From the NCBI GenBank assembly GCA_938015445.1, contig CALLPE010000041.1, forward strand, positions 62,001 to 126,000: DNA of 64,000 nucleotides, written 5' to 3'. The DNA is from an uncultured Pirellulales bacterium. Its GTDB lineage: Bacteria > Planctomycetota > Planctomycetia > Pirellulales > Thermoguttaceae. Under the pieces are notes generated by a model. It saw only the letters and a program-made list of their open reading frames with translations, had not been told where the DNA came from and ran no database searches. The position numbers and the translations under genes are program-made. Of this stretch, positions 19,245-28,216 are shown one piece after another (position 1 is the first letter of the stretch; the number at the start of each line of letters is the position of its first letter).

Positions 19245-20072
19245 TTATTGCGCCAAGTTCGAGCTTCGGCTTTTCAGTCGACCGGCGGTCGTCCAGTCGA
19301 TGGCATTTACGAGCAACCGCTGGAAAGACTCCTCCTGAAAGTCTGCCGGATGCCCCAGCGACGTATAGAACACGCGGCCGCCTTTATGCGGTCGTACCCA
19401 AGCCACCGGGTGCGTGTGGGCGGCAATCGAGCCGGTCAACAGCACGGTTGTGTCGGCGGCTAGTTTACTATTCTTATACAAGCTTCCTTTGGAGGTAAAC
19501 GGCGTAACCCCGAGAAGCACGGGATGCTCCTTCTGCGACTCGACGAGCTGCACCTCCGTCGCCTCGTTGCCGTAATGGCCTGCGTAATCGCCGCCGAAGA
19601 CCTCCCTGTCCATTTCCAGCCAATTCTGAAAGCCGTGGCTGGCCGTGCGGATACCGATAATGGCCTTCCCCTCTTGGCGGCAAAAACGTTTGATCCGTTC
19701 CAGCGGCTCGCCAGCAATGCGCATCCGTCGCGTGAAGAACACCGCACAGTCGCAGTCGTCCAGCGCCTCTAGTCCGGGCAACGAATCGGCCGACTGAGAG
19801 AACACACGCACACAATGGACCTCGTAGCGCTTTTCCAAGACCTGTTGGAAAGCGGCTAAACTCTCCTCGGGCCGATACTCGCCCCGCGCAGCGATCAGCG
19901 CGACCCTTAATGGCCTTGCGGCGGGCGAACGACCTGTCGAATCCTCCGCGGCCCACGCGGGCGATCGAGTCTCAGACAATCCCTGCCAGAGAGCCAGAGC
20001 TGCCGAGACGCCGATAGTCCGGTGCGCCGAGTGTACGAAGAACACGCGCCTGCTGTGCTTATCGGACCACAT
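19245..20072 (-). CDS. ThuA-like (class I glutamine amidotransferase-fold) secreted protein
   Basis: 275 residues from the first ATG at 20072; the frame is open to 20204 through a GTG, and neither start has a clear ribosome site. The N-terminus looks like a signal peptide. The core reads LRVALIAARGEYRPEESLAAF, EALDDCDCAVFFTRRMRI, IGIRTASHGFQNW, and AWVRPHKGGRVFYTSLGH with ALDWT-like NAIDWTTAGR at the end, the pattern of ThuA domains. ThuA proteins are linked to sugar use but the reaction is unsettled. Planctomycetes carry many secreted copies. It ends convergently with ribBA, 87 nt apart. Confidence 0.85.
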   Translation of the reverse strand: MWSDKHSRRVFFVHSAHRTIGVSAALALWQGLSETRSPAWAAEDSTGRSPAARPLRVALIAARGEYRPEESLAAFQQVLEKRYEVHCVRVFSQSADSLPGLEALDDCDCAVFFTRRMRIAGEPLERIKRFCRQEGKAIIGIRTASHGFQNWLEMDREVFGGDYAGHYGNEATEVQLVESQKEHPVLLGVTPFTSKGSLYKNSKLAADTTVLLTGSIAAHTHPVAWVRPHKGGRVFYTSLGHPADFQEESFQRLLVNAIDWTTAGRLKSRSSNLAQ

Positions 20073-20387
20073 GTTCGGAGCGACGCAGCTATAGACAACC
20101 AGTAAATCGAAAAGAAGGCAATTACAGCTCAACCGCCCGGGAGCTAGCCGTTCGTACCCGGGCCACGAACTTAATGGCGAACTTAGTGGCCCCGGCAACG
20201 GCACAGTCGGCCCTTACGCTGGCCCGACCGTTACGCGCTGCGTTTGTGCACCAAACGACAGCACCCGAGCATCGCATCCGGCCGCTAGGGCGTCGTGCCA
20301 ATCACGTGTTTGTGCCTTGGTTTAGCGGTGGTGAAACCAGCTTTGGTTGTGACAGCGTGGCCGACCCCAGCGAACCGAACACTTATG

Positions 20388-20460
20388 TGGAGCGGAGGAG
20401 GCTCGAACTCCCGACCTCGACAGTGCGATTGTCGCGCTCTCCCAACTGAGCTACCGCCCC
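20388..20460 (-). tRNA. tRNA-Ala (anticodon CGC)
   Basis: The minus strand folds into a full cloverleaf of 73 nt. Acceptor GGGGCGG pairs with CCGCTCC and includes the G3-U70 wobble that marks alanine tRNAs. The D arm is GCTC/GAGC, the anticodon stem CGACA/TGTCG with loop ATCGCAC gives anticodon CGC (codon GCG), and the T arm GGGAG/CTCCT carries TTCGAGC. The discriminator is A; CCA is not encoded. Confidence 0.93.
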
Positions 20461-21318
20461 AACAAGCCGCGCAAATTTATGCGCGCTGAGACAAAAAATC
20501 AAACTCACTTAACCAGCGCCGCTTGCATGTTCCATTTTACACTGCGCAGCTTCGATTTCGGTGCCGACCAGCGCACCCAAAAAACTTCAAAATTCTTCCC
20601 CCGCCGGCTGCTGATGGTGCGCCGCTCGGCCACCTGGGATGTGTGCAACACCAAGCAAATTATTCAAATGGCTATTTTACGACTGGGCGAAGTTCTTGTC
20701 AAAAGGTACTCAAACTGGAGTTTACCCACTGTTGATCCTGCCGGTGGTTGCTGCTCCTTTGGCAGTTGCGGCAATTCATGGTGGGCTCATCGCCTGCTTT
20801 TAGTGTTTCGGCCTATAGCCAAAACGCAACAGCGCTATCAACGCTGGCCGTGCGCAGGCAAGTAGATGTAGTCGGAGCACTTTGAGCGGTAGCACTTATT
20901 CGCGCTAACCCAGCACTGGGTAAACTCCAGGTACTCAAAACACCCAACACGGTCACACGGTAATACGGTCCGGAACGCCGGTCGTTTTGCGCCACTGGCT
21001 CGTTGCATGCAAACAGGCAGCGATATGCACTCGTCGCCAAGGTACGCATTGGGCAGTCTTCGGCGGTGGGCAATCCTCTGCGGCTGAGCGCCCGGGCGAG
21101 CATCTGATGCAGGACGTGCCGAAACTGGTCGGCGTACCTTTTCAGGCTGTACCGATATTTCTGGTTCGGAGACTGGAAATCTTTCCCAACGGCCAGCCCC
21201 AATACCGCTATTTGGGTAGGCAGGGATGTCGCAATATGTGACGGCTCACCATATAATAAGATGAATCGAATAGCGCAGGCCGATAAATCGGTCTGAGCAT
21301 TTTTTTGGGAGCGCGGCG
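20461..21318. other. Long spacer without a recognised gene
   Basis: About 860 nt between the tRNA and a plus-strand gene. ORFs of 84-191 codons occur on both strands; none has a ribosome site or recognisable sequence. The sequence is AT-richer than the genes around it. No repeat array or RNA gene was found. Confidence 0.5.
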
Positions 21319-22323
21319 ATGCACAGCGCGGCATTGGTCTTCTTGATGATAATTGCTGCCGAGGCGTCGCCGCTGGTTGGCGAGGCACAGCCTAAAGCCG
21401 CTGTCGCGGAGCCTAAGGTCGGCACGGCTCAATCCAAAGCCGCGGCCGAGCAAGCCAAGAACGCTCAGCCGGTTCAGCCTGCCGATGGCCAGTCGGGCAT
21501 CGGTGCGAAGCATCATCCGTGGGGACGATTCGAGCCGGGGGCATGGAAGCTGGTCCGGGTGACCACGGAATCTTTGGACGAAAAAGGCATTGTGGTCAAC
21601 ACCAGCAACACCGAGACCATGACCATCCTGACAGCGGTGGGCAAAGATGGACTTACCCTGGAAATACACGCCACGATCGAGGTGGCCGGAAAACGCTTCG
21701 ACTCGGAACCGCAGACCCTTACCGTGGGCTTTCACGGCGAACCATTGTCGCCCCAGTTGAAAACCAAACCACCGGCAACGGCCCACGTGCTGGTCGAAGG
21801 GGAGAAAATCCCTTGTCGGGTGCAGGAACTAGAGTTGGTCAACCCTGCCAGCAAGACCATTACCAGCGTTTACTATTCGGATACTGTCGCTCCGTACGTG
21901 CTCAAGCGGCACTCTATAACCACCGATCTGGAGAGCAATAACACCATTAGCGAGTTGACGCTGGAAATCGAAGCCCGGCAAATGCCCTGGCGACTCTTCG
22001 GCCGGTTGAAGAGCGCCGCGCTGGTAAAGTCGGTGCAAAAACACGCCAAAGGAACGGCAGTCACATGGATAATCACTGTGCCGGAGGTCCCCGGCGGCGT
22101 GGTGAGCCAGACTTCCAAAGAAGTCGATAGCCAAGGCCGGATAGTGCGGCGCAGCACGTTGGAGTTGATCGACTACGGTCTACAGTGCGAAGAAGACGAG
22201 CGTCCGGGCCTGATCTTGCGCAAGCGCCGCCCGCGATTGCGCGAAAATGCGCCCACCGGGACCAGCGTACTAGAGCGGTTCATGGATCCACGACCTTTTG
22301 GACAACAATTGTTCGGACAATAA
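21319..22323 (+). CDS. Exported hypothetical protein
   Basis: 334 residues. The ATG at 21319 follows GGGAGC at 6 nt. The N-terminus (MHSAALVFLMIIAAEASPLV) is a signal peptide, followed by an Ala/Lys/Pro-rich linker to about residue 70. The remainder is beta-rich, with alternating hydrophobic residues, EPGAWKLVRVTTES at the start and a basic Arg-rich stretch (LRKRRPRLREN) near the C-terminus. No family recognised. The following gene has a similar design (exported, beta-rich), 121 nt later, and the two are probably co-transcribed. Confidence 0.85.
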   Translation: MHSAALVFLMIIAAEASPLVGEAQPKAAVAEPKVGTAQSKAAAEQAKNAQPVQPADGQSGIGAKHHPWGRFEPGAWKLVRVTTESLDEKGIVVNTSNTETMTILTAVGKDGLTLEIHATIEVAGKRFDSEPQTLTVGFHGEPLSPQLKTKPPATAHVLVEGEKIPCRVQELELVNPASKTITSVYYSDTVAPYVLKRHSITTDLESNNTISELTLEIEARQMPWRLFGRLKSAALVKSVQKHAKGTAVTWIITVPEVPGGVVSQTSKEVDSQGRIVRRSTLELIDYGLQCEEDERPGLILRKRRPRLRENAPTGTSVLERFMDPRPFGQQLFGQ

Positions 22324-22444
22324 CTGCGGCTGCATACAGCTCGGCGGTTGGCTTGCGGCCTGTTGCTGCTCGAGCCAAGTGCCGGTCAACCGCCTCCGAT
22401 CGGCAATAACGAAGAAAACCTCGACCACCAAGATGGAGAGTCAA

Positions 22445-23422
22445 ATGAAGCGCCTCGATGCCGTTGCGTGTGTGGTAATAAGCTTGGCAGCCGTATGGGC
22501 GATTCCGCAGTGCACGTTGGCAAGCGAAGCGAGAACGTCCGCGGGCGAGAAAATCAAGTTGCAAATGCGATTGGAAGCGGGCAAACAGTACAAGCTGCGG
22601 GTAGTTACCGAGCAAAAGATCGTGCAAGTACTAGAACGGCAAGAGATCACCACCACCCAAACTATAACCGTCGGTACTGTGATGGACGTGCTGTCGGTAG
22701 AGCCATCCGGCGACGCAAAGGTGAAGATCACCTACCAGTTCGTCGAGTTCAAGCAGGACGGCCCCATGGGCAAGGCCGAGTACGATTCGCGCAAACCCCC
22801 GGAGACCATACCTCAGGCGGCCCGCGGTTTTGCCGCACTGGCAGGGGCCACATTGTCGATGACGCTCGGACCTAAGGGCGAACCAAAAGACATCAAAGGG
22901 GTCGACGAGATCACCGCCCGATTGATCAAAGCGATGGGCGACATGGACGATGCTGCCCGGAAGATGCTCGAAAAGACTCTCAAAGAGCAACTGGGCGACG
23001 AGTCGCTCAAAGCCACCACGGCTATCGCCGCCTCTTTCATGCCGGAACACCCAGTGGCAGTGGGCGAATCCTGGACCAGCAAAGAAACCATCCGCCAATT
23101 GGTGCCCTTGCAGGTGGAAAACACCTCGACCTTGCAACAGTGCCGCGATGGGATTGCCGTGATTGCCATGCGCTCCAAGCTCACCTCCGACCCGGAGGCC
23201 AAGCCAATCGACATGGGGCTTATCCAACTGAAAGCTGATCTGTCCGGCCAGCAGGAGGGAACCACCGAGATCGAGCTGGCCAGCGGCTGGCCGTTGCGCG
23301 GCACGGTCAAACAAAAGCTGGAAGGAAAGATGACCATCGAAGGGGCCATCGGTGCGCCGCGTGGAAAATCGTGGCCTGTGCGGGTAGAAAGCACCATCAC
23401 CATCGACCGAGAAGGATTCTAA
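22445..23422 (+). CDS. Exported DUF6263-like protein
   Basis: 325 residues from the ATG at 22445, preceded by GGAGAG at 4-6 nt. The signal peptide is about 1-25 (MKRLDAVACVVISLAAVWAI). The mature part starts IKLQMRLEAGKQYKLRVVTE, continues with TITVGTVMDVLSVEPSGDAKVKITYQF and ends in SGWPLRGTVKQKLEGKMTIE. That layout (Leu/Gly-rich beta strands, a helix-rich middle, then SGWPxRG) matches the exported family often named DUF6263; this is from memory of the pattern. The function of the family is unknown. Confidence 0.85.
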   Translation: MKRLDAVACVVISLAAVWAIPQCTLASEARTSAGEKIKLQMRLEAGKQYKLRVVTEQKIVQVLERQEITTTQTITVGTVMDVLSVEPSGDAKVKITYQFVEFKQDGPMGKAEYDSRKPPETIPQAARGFAALAGATLSMTLGPKGEPKDIKGVDEITARLIKAMGDMDDAARKMLEKTLKEQLGDESLKATTAIAASFMPEHPVAVGESWTSKETIRQLVPLQVENTSTLQQCRDGIAVIAMRSKLTSDPEAKPIDMGLIQLKADLSGQQEGTTEIELASGWPLRGTVKQKLEGKMTIEGAIGAPRGKSWPVRVESTITIDREGF

Positions 23423-23681
23423 TGCACCATGCCCCGACCGCTCACACAGAACTGCATCCCGGGGCGATGGTGATGCGCTTGCCTGCAAGATGGGATCGGC
23501 AAGTCATGGCGCCACACCCTATTCGATGGTGCCCGAGGTTTGAAGCGTCCTGAGTGCTGGTCTTCAATAGTATCTTGACGTTGGGCAGCGCAGTGCTGCT
23601 GGTTTAGGCAGGCGGAAAAGACAGGAAACCGGGCGATTCTGTTTCTAAACACTCTCCCCCCACACATTAAGGAGCTTAACA

Positions 23682-24566
23682 ATGCCGTGCATCACCAACC
23701 GGCGTCGCTTTTTGAAGCAAGCGACTGTGTGCTTCGCGGTTGCGACGGCAGGTCCTGCGGCGGCAATGCCAACGGCGCTTCTGCCGGCCGCCGAGCCGGC
23801 TGCCGGCCAAATGCCCAAGATACGACTGGGCACATTGGAAGTATCGCGGCTGATTCTGGGGAGCAACCCGTTTTTCGGCTTTTCGCACGGTAACCCGCAG
23901 GCCACCCCCAAAGAAATGACCGAGTACTATACCCCAAAACAAATCAAAGCCGTGTTGGACGAGGCGGCTGGGCAGGGGATCACTGCGGTTTGGGTGCCTT
24001 GTTATGATCATTGGATTCGCATTTGGCGAGAGTATCAGGACGAGGGCGGCAAGCTGAAAATTTGGATCGCCCAGCCGGACCGCTCGCCTATGGAGAAAGA
24101 AATCGCCAAAGCCGCCGCCCACGGGGCGAAAGCGATTTGCGTGCAGGGAGAGCACGTCGATAGCCAATTCGCGGCCGGCAAGTTCGACGTGCTCCGCAAA
24201 TGGCTGGAACAGATCAAGAGCTTCGACCTGCCTGCCGGTCTGGCGACGCACCGCCCGCAAACCCATCTAGTGGTCGAGGACAAAAAGCTGCCCACCGATT
24301 TCTACCATCAGTGCGTTTACCAGCCGGAAAATTACAGCCAACAGTGCCTCGAGCAGGCGCTGGCCACCATCGCCAAGTTGGAAAAACCGGTGGTGGCGTA
24401 CAAGGTGCTTGGCGCGGGCCGAATCATGCCCAAAGAGGCACTGCCGCGCTTGTTCGAGCGGATACGCCCCAAAGACGGTCTGTGCGTGGGCGTATTCCCC
24501 AAGAAGAATCGCCAGGAAATCGCCGAGAATGCCGCGCTGGTCAAGCGGCTATCGGCCAACGCCTAG
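23682..24566 (+). CDS. Tat-exported TIM-barrel oxidoreductase-like protein
   Basis: 294 residues. The ATG at 23682 follows AAGGAG at 8 nt. RRRFLKQATVCFAVATAG is a twin-arginine signal. The mature part starts PKIRLGTLEVSRLILGSNPF, as in aldo-keto-reductase-like proteins of Planctomycetes, but is shorter (about 250 residues). I do not see the Asp-Tyr-Lys-His catalytic set of true aldo-keto reductases, so the enzyme activity is doubtful. The last 17 codons are repeated downstream at 25620-25670 as part of the duplicated segment. Confidence 0.85.
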   Translation: MPCITNRRRFLKQATVCFAVATAGPAAAMPTALLPAAEPAAGQMPKIRLGTLEVSRLILGSNPFFGFSHGNPQATPKEMTEYYTPKQIKAVLDEAAGQGITAVWVPCYDHWIRIWREYQDEGGKLKIWIAQPDRSPMEKEIAKAAAHGAKAICVQGEHVDSQFAAGKFDVLRKWLEQIKSFDLPAGLATHRPQTHLVVEDKKLPTDFYHQCVYQPENYSQQCLEQALATIAKLEKPVVAYKVLGAGRIMPKEALPRLFERIRPKDGLCVGVFPKKNRQEIAENAALVKRLSANA

Positions 24567-24735
24567 GGCACGCCGTGCTCGACAAGCCGTGCTTTCACCG
24601 CGCGCTGCCCGAAGGCTGCTTGCTCAGACAGCGGCCGATGTTGCGCACCGCCTGGCGCAGACGATTCTCGTTTTCCACTCTCGTTTTCCACCAGGGCCAG
24701 GCGCAGGTAACCTTCGCCCGGCCCGAAGTACGGCA
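24516..24735. repeat. Copy A of a duplicated segment flanking the toxin-antitoxin-type pair
   Basis: From the last codons of the Tat-exported gene onwards, this segment matches copy B (25620-25830) with high identity for about 180 nt, then diverges while staying alignable. Copy A contains the live 3' end of the plus-strand gene and a dead 3' end of the aminotransferase on the minus strand. A 13-nt tandem repeat at 24666-24691 (TCTCGTTTTCCAC twice) is present only in A and breaks the reading frame. Confidence 0.92.
24567..24735 (-). pseudogene. Broken C-terminal fragment of an aminotransferase
   Basis: Minus-strand translation gives FGPGEGYLRLALVEN, then a frameshift from a 13-nt tandem duplication, then [20 protein letters not shown], the same as the C-terminus of the intact aminotransferase at 25699-26949. 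The part upstream of the identity has diverged (GPGEGYLRLAL against [12 protein letters not shown]), which suggests a related but not identical donor gene. No start or ribosome site. Confidence 0.85.
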
Positions 24736-24907
24736 GCTCGCTCTCTGACTTATCCCCAGTTTTGCCTCGTCTAAAATCGCTTGCAGCAAAGCGGCAAGTG
24801 CTTGGAAGGCGAGCCGGTTGCGTTGCAGGTGGAAGCAGGCCGTCAGGGCTTGATTTGCTGTGCCCGATGTGGTACTATAATGCAACACAGTTATTTACGA
24901 TTTATCC

Positions 24908-25174
24908 GTGGCTTTCCGGTGGATCATCTGGGACCTCGACGACGACCCCAACGGCAACGTGCAACATTGCGCTGAGCACGGCGTCACCAAAGAGGAGGTG
25001 GAAGAGGTCTTTGAAAATCCCACGGACTTTGATATTAGCCGTTCTTCCGGCCGTCCGTTGGTTTTCGGGGAGACAAGCACGGGACGGCACCTGATGGTAG
25101 TGTACGAACAGATAGACGCCGCCACGGTTTACCCTATTACCGCCTACGAGGTTCCCCGGAGGCAAGGAGCATGA
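24908..25174 (+). CDS. BrnT/DUF4258-like toxin-family protein
   Basis: 88 residues from the GTG at 24908; the ribosome site is weak. The sequence follows the BrnT/DUF4258 outline: WDLDDDPNGNVQHCAEHGVT, EEVEEVFENPTDF, SRSSGRPLVFGETSTGRHLM and VYPITAYEV. BrnT toxins are RNases that stop growth. Its stop overlaps the next start by ATGA, so the two are translationally coupled. Classical BrnT pairs with a ribbon-helix-helix BrnA; here the partner is an XRE-type protein. The pair lies between two copies of a duplicated segment and looks acquired. Confidence 0.8.
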   Translation: MAFRWIIWDLDDDPNGNVQHCAEHGVTKEEVEEVFENPTDFDISRSSGRPLVFGETSTGRHLMVVYEQIDAATVYPITAYEVPRRQGA

Positions 25175-25518
25175 AACGCATTGTGCGCGACCGCCTTCTG
25201 ACAGCGGAAGAAGCGACCAAGTACAAGGCGATTCGCCATCAGGTGGCCCAGGAACTGCCGAGCCTCGCCTCACGGCACCACCAGCGGATGGCCGCCCTGG
25301 ATCAGTTGCAAGAAATCCTGCGGCAGTTGAAGGCGGCACGCGAGGCCAAGGGCCTTAGCCTTGCTGACTTGAGGGAACTGACAGGGATGGATCGCTCTGC
25401 GCTGTCCAAGCTCGAAACCGGTCGACGTGCAAACCCAACCGTAGAGACGCTTGTTCGCTACGCAGAAGCCGTCGGCAAGCGGCTCCTGGTTATCTTGGCC
25501 GACGCCGAAAAACAGTAG
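25171..25518 (+). CDS. XRE-family helix-turn-helix protein (putative antitoxin/repressor)
   Basis: 115 residues. The ATG at 25171 overlaps the preceding stop by 4 nt. The helix-turn-helix lies at about 54-108: LKAAREAKGLSLADLRELTG, then MDRSALSKLETGRRANPTVE and TLVRYAEAVGKRL. The N-terminal 50 residues (Glu/Gln/Ala-rich, helical) may dimerise or cover the partner. Such proteins bind their own promoter and neutralise the partner toxin. Toxin-first gene order is seen in higBA-like pairs. Confidence 0.87.
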   Translation: MKRIVRDRLLTAEEATKYKAIRHQVAQELPSLASRHHQRMAALDQLQEILRQLKAAREAKGLSLADLRELTGMDRSALSKLETGRRANPTVETLVRYAEAVGKRLLVILADAEKQ

Positions 25519-25619
25519 AGCCGCTTTGACCGTGTCGCCATAAGCGAACGCGCTGCGACGGTAAAAAACCACGACGGGGTAGGCCAGCACGATGCGGCCC
25601 AGGGCCCGTCAAGCGGTGG

Positions 25620-25670
25620 GAAATCGCCGAGAATGCCGCGCTGGTCAAGCGGCTATCAGCCAACGTCTAG
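25620..25670 (+). pseudogene. 3' remnant of the Tat-exported TIM-barrel gene
   Basis: Encodes EIAENAALVKRLSANV and a stop, matching the C-terminus of the gene at 23682-24566 (there ...SANA). It differs at a few bases and has no upstream coding sequence. Confidence 0.85.
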
Positions 25671-25830
25671 GGCGCAGCGCGCTCCACAAGCCGTGCTTTC
25701 ACCGCGCGCTGCCCGAAGGCTGCTTGCTCAGACAGCGGCCGATGTTGCGCACCGCCTGGCGCAGACGATTCTCGTTTTCCACCAGGGCCATACGCAAATA
25801 GCCTTCGCCGGCAGGGCCGAAGCCCACCCC
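25620..25830. repeat. Copy B of the duplicated segment
   Basis: Begins GAAATCGCCGAGAATGCCGC, a second copy of the last 17 codons of the Tat-exported gene (no start codon, so a remnant), and runs into the intact 3' end of the aminotransferase. It is direct-oriented relative to copy A and separated from its start by about 1.1 kb. Confidence 0.9.
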
Positions 25831-26949
25831 GGGGCTGACCGCCACGTCGGCCTCTTTGAGCAGTTTCATGGCGAAGTCCAGACTGCTCATTTGGCTGGCC
25901 CAGGGTTCGGGCATTTTTGCCCATACGAACATGGTGGCTTTCGGTCGAGTGATCGGCCAGCCAAGCCGTTCCAATCCTTCGCATAGGGCGTCGCGGCGGC
26001 GTTGGTAGACCGCGGCCTGGGCTTCCACGGCGGCCTGAGTGTGTCGCAGGGCGACAATGGCGGCTATCTGGATAGGACGAAACATCCCGTAGTCGTAATA
26101 GCCCTTGATAGTCGCCAACGCCCGAACCATCTCCGCGTTTCCGGCGCAAAAGCCTACTCGCCAGCCGGCCATGTTGTAGCCTTTGCTCATGGTGGTGAAC
26201 TCGACGCCCACGTCGATCGCTCCCGGCGCAGCCAAGAAGCTGGGCGCTTGGTAGCCGTCGAAGGTCACGTCGGCGTAGGCCAGATCGCTGATGACCATGA
26301 AGCCGTATCGCTTGGCCAGACGCACCACCTCGACGTAGAAATCCGGTTCCACCACGGCCGTGGAAGGGTTGTGGGGAAAGTTCAATATCACCACCTTTGG
26401 CCGCGGCACGATGTGCCGGCAGGTGTAGTCGATGTTCGCCAAAAGCTTTTGACTGTCGGACACTTCCAGCAGGATGGCGTTAGCCGCCGCTAGCGCCACG
26501 GCATAAAGATGCGCCGGATAATAAGGATTGGGCACTATCGCCGTGTCGCCCGGCCCCAACAGCGCCAAGCACATGTGACTGAAGCCCTCCTTTGAACCGA
26601 GCGTCACCAGCACTTCGCGCTGGGGGTCCAGCCGCACCCCGTGTTGCCTAAGGTACTTGCTGGCCACCTCGCGTCGCAGACTGAGAACACCCTGAGCTGG
26701 CGAGTAACCGTGGTTTTTCGGGTCTCGGGCGGCTTCGGCCAGCTTTTCCACAACCAGGTCTTGCGGCGGGTCGGAAGGGTTACCCATCCCTAGGTCGATC
26801 ACGTCGTCGCCTGCCCGACGCTTCTCGTATAACAGTCGGTTAATCTGCGCGAACAGATAAGGCGGCAGTCGGCGCACGCGCTCGGCCACTTCGATGGTAA
26901 ACGGTTTGTCCTTAACTACCGGTTCTACAGGTTGCTGCTGTTCGTTCAT
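25699..26949 (-). CDS. PLP-dependent aminotransferase (class I/II, alanine/LL-DAP-aminotransferase-like)
   Basis: 416 residues from the ATG at 26949 ([11 protein letters not shown]); the open frame reaches 27018. Transfers amino groups using pyridoxal phosphate; cytoplasmic. Motifs: [11 protein letters not shown] near the N-terminus, [53 protein letters not shown], and the cofactor lysine in [16 protein letters not shown]. This set fits the AlaC/DapL-like branch (alanine or LL-diaminopimelate aminotransferase); which one is unclear. The stop lies in the duplicated segment. Likely in an operon behind the HIT gene. Confidence 0.9.
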   Translation of the reverse strand: MNEQQQPVEPVVKDKPFTIEVAERVRRLPPYLFAQINRLLYEKRRAGDDVIDLGMGNPSDPPQDLVVEKLAEAARDPKNHGYSPAQGVLSLRREVASKYLRQHGVRLDPQREVLVTLGSKEGFSHMCLALLGPGDTAIVPNPYYPAHLYAVALAAANAILLEVSDSQKLLANIDYTCRHIVPRPKVVILNFPHNPSTAVVEPDFYVEVVRLAKRYGFMVISDLAYADVTFDGYQAPSFLAAPGAIDVGVEFTTMSKGYNMAGWRVGFCAGNAEMVRALATIKGYYDYGMFRPIQIAAIVALRHTQAAVEAQAAVYQRRRDALCEGLERLGWPITRPKATMFVWAKMPEPWASQMSSLDFAMKLLKEADVAVSPGVGFGPAGEGYLRMALVENENRLRQAVRNIGRCLSKQPSGSAR

Positions 26950-27017
26950 CGGACGGATTATCCGCCACTGGGCGTAACAATTGTGCGACTTTGGAGCGAC
27001 TGGCTCTCCGTCAGCCA

Positions 27018-27602
27018 CTAGCTACTAACCGCTGAAGCACTGGCGACCGCTTGCTGGGAAAGTTCTTCTTGCAGCAATTCCCACACGGCATCGAGCGACT
27101 GGGGGACGACGCGCACCCCGGCCAGCACGGGCATGAAGTTGGTATCGCCACCCCATCGGGGGACTACGTGCCAATGCAGATGACCCGGCAATCCCGCCCC
27201 GGCCACCCGACCCAGGTTCAGTCCCACGTTGAAACCCTCAGGCCGCAACAGCTTCTCCAGCAACGCCACAAAACGCTTTAGCGCCGATAGCAGAGCATTA
27301 TCCTCTTGTTGGCTAAGCTCTTCCAGCCGTCCGCAATGGCGCAGCGGCGCAATCAAAAGGTGACCGTTATTGTACGGATACCGGTTCAACACCGTCATCA
27401 CCAAGTCATCACGGTACACGACCAAGGCTTTCCGCCGCTCGCTGGTCGTTGCACAGCGGCACAGGAAGCAGTCGGGGTCGGCGCCGGGCAATAACTGATC
27501 GGTAGGGAACTCTTCGGCGGTTTTGCTTTCGCCCACAATATACCCGATCCTCCACGGGGCCCAGATCCGCTCTTCCCGCGATGTCTTGTTCTCGTCAGCC
27601 AT
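27018..27602 (-). CDS. HIT-family nucleotide hydrolase/phosphorylase
   Basis: 194 residues from the ATG at 27602; the upstream extension to 27743 has no ribosome site. The histidine triad is [12 protein letters not shown] (His-x-His-x-His). A zinc-type pair DCFLC with PLRHCG, and [17 protein letters not shown], are typical of the Ap4A/Hint-like branch, and WAPWRIGYI is the usual start. It cleaves nucleoside phosphoramidates or diadenosine polyphosphates; cytoplasmic. Its stop is 68 nt from the aminotransferase start. Confidence 0.92.
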   Translation of the reverse strand: MADENKTSREERIWAPWRIGYIVGESKTAEEFPTDQLLPGADPDCFLCRCATTSERRKALVVYRDDLVMTVLNRYPYNNGHLLIAPLRHCGRLEELSQQEDNALLSALKRFVALLEKLLRPEGFNVGLNLGRVAGAGLPGHLHWHVVPRWGGDTNFMPVLAGVRVVPQSLDAVWELLQEELSQQAVASASAVSS

Positions 27603-27664
27603 CTTTAGCGGTAAATGATATTCTGTGTAGCAAGACCAGCGGTACGATCGTATTACCCGACGAC

Positions 27665-28216
27665 TCAGCGCGAACTGGACTGCTGCGATTGGCCGCCAAG
27701 AAGGTCCGGTTTCTCGTCCGCAGGCTGCGTACGCGGATGACATTGCGTTTCAGCCTCCGACCGCGCCTCAGCGTGCAAGTGCTGCTCCAACTGAATGATT
27801 TTTTCCACGCGGCGTGCGTGCCGACCGCCGTCGAACGGGGTTGACAACCACAGCTCGACCATCCGCTGGATGAGCCGTTCTCCTAGCAAATCGGCCGACA
27901 AACACAACACATTGGCGTCGTTGTGCCGGCGACTCATTTCCACCGTAAGGTCGTCGTGGCATGGCGCGGCGCGAACGCCCGGAAACTTGTTGGCCGCAAT
28001 GCACATTCCCAGCCCCGTCCCGCAAATCAATATCCCTCGGTCAACCTCACCGTTGCCCACCTTTTGAGCCACGATCGAAGCGATGTCGGGATAATCGATC
28101 GGGTCCGGCTTGAAAGTCCCCACGTCCAACACCTCGTGACCGAGCCTTTCGACCAGTTCGATCACTTTGGGCCGCAACTCGTATCCTCTATGGTCGGTTC
28201 CAACTGCAACACGCAT
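27665..28216 (-). CDS. rpiB: Ribose-5-phosphate isomerase B
   Basis: 183 residues from the ATG at 28216, with GAGGAA at about 6 nt. Interconverts ribose 5-phosphate and ribulose 5-phosphate. MRVAVGTDHRGYEL, the catalytic CGTGLGM with Cys65, and HNDANVLCLSADLLG are diagnostic. The tail after about residue 145 (HLHAEARSEAETQ...QSSSR) is longer than usual and unlike the core. The long open frame upstream (to 28684) has no ribosome site or family match. Confidence 0.95.
   Translation of the reverse strand: MRVAVGTDHRGYELRPKVIELVERLGHEVLDVGTFKPDPIDYPDIASIVAQKVGNGEVDRGILICGTGLGMCIAANKFPGVRAAPCHDDLTVEMSRRHNDANVLCLSADLLGERLIQRMVELWLSTPFDGGRHARRVEKIIQLEQHLHAEARSEAETQCHPRTQPADEKPDLLGGQSQQSSSR

Noticed and set aside
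20813..21388. Minus-strand ORF of 191 codons in a spacer
   Set aside because: It overlaps the start of the exported gene on the other strand, has no ribosome site and shows no family pattern.
24781..24975. Small plus-strand ORF before the BrnT-like gene
   Set aside because: It has no ribosome site and overlaps the BrnT-like start in another frame.
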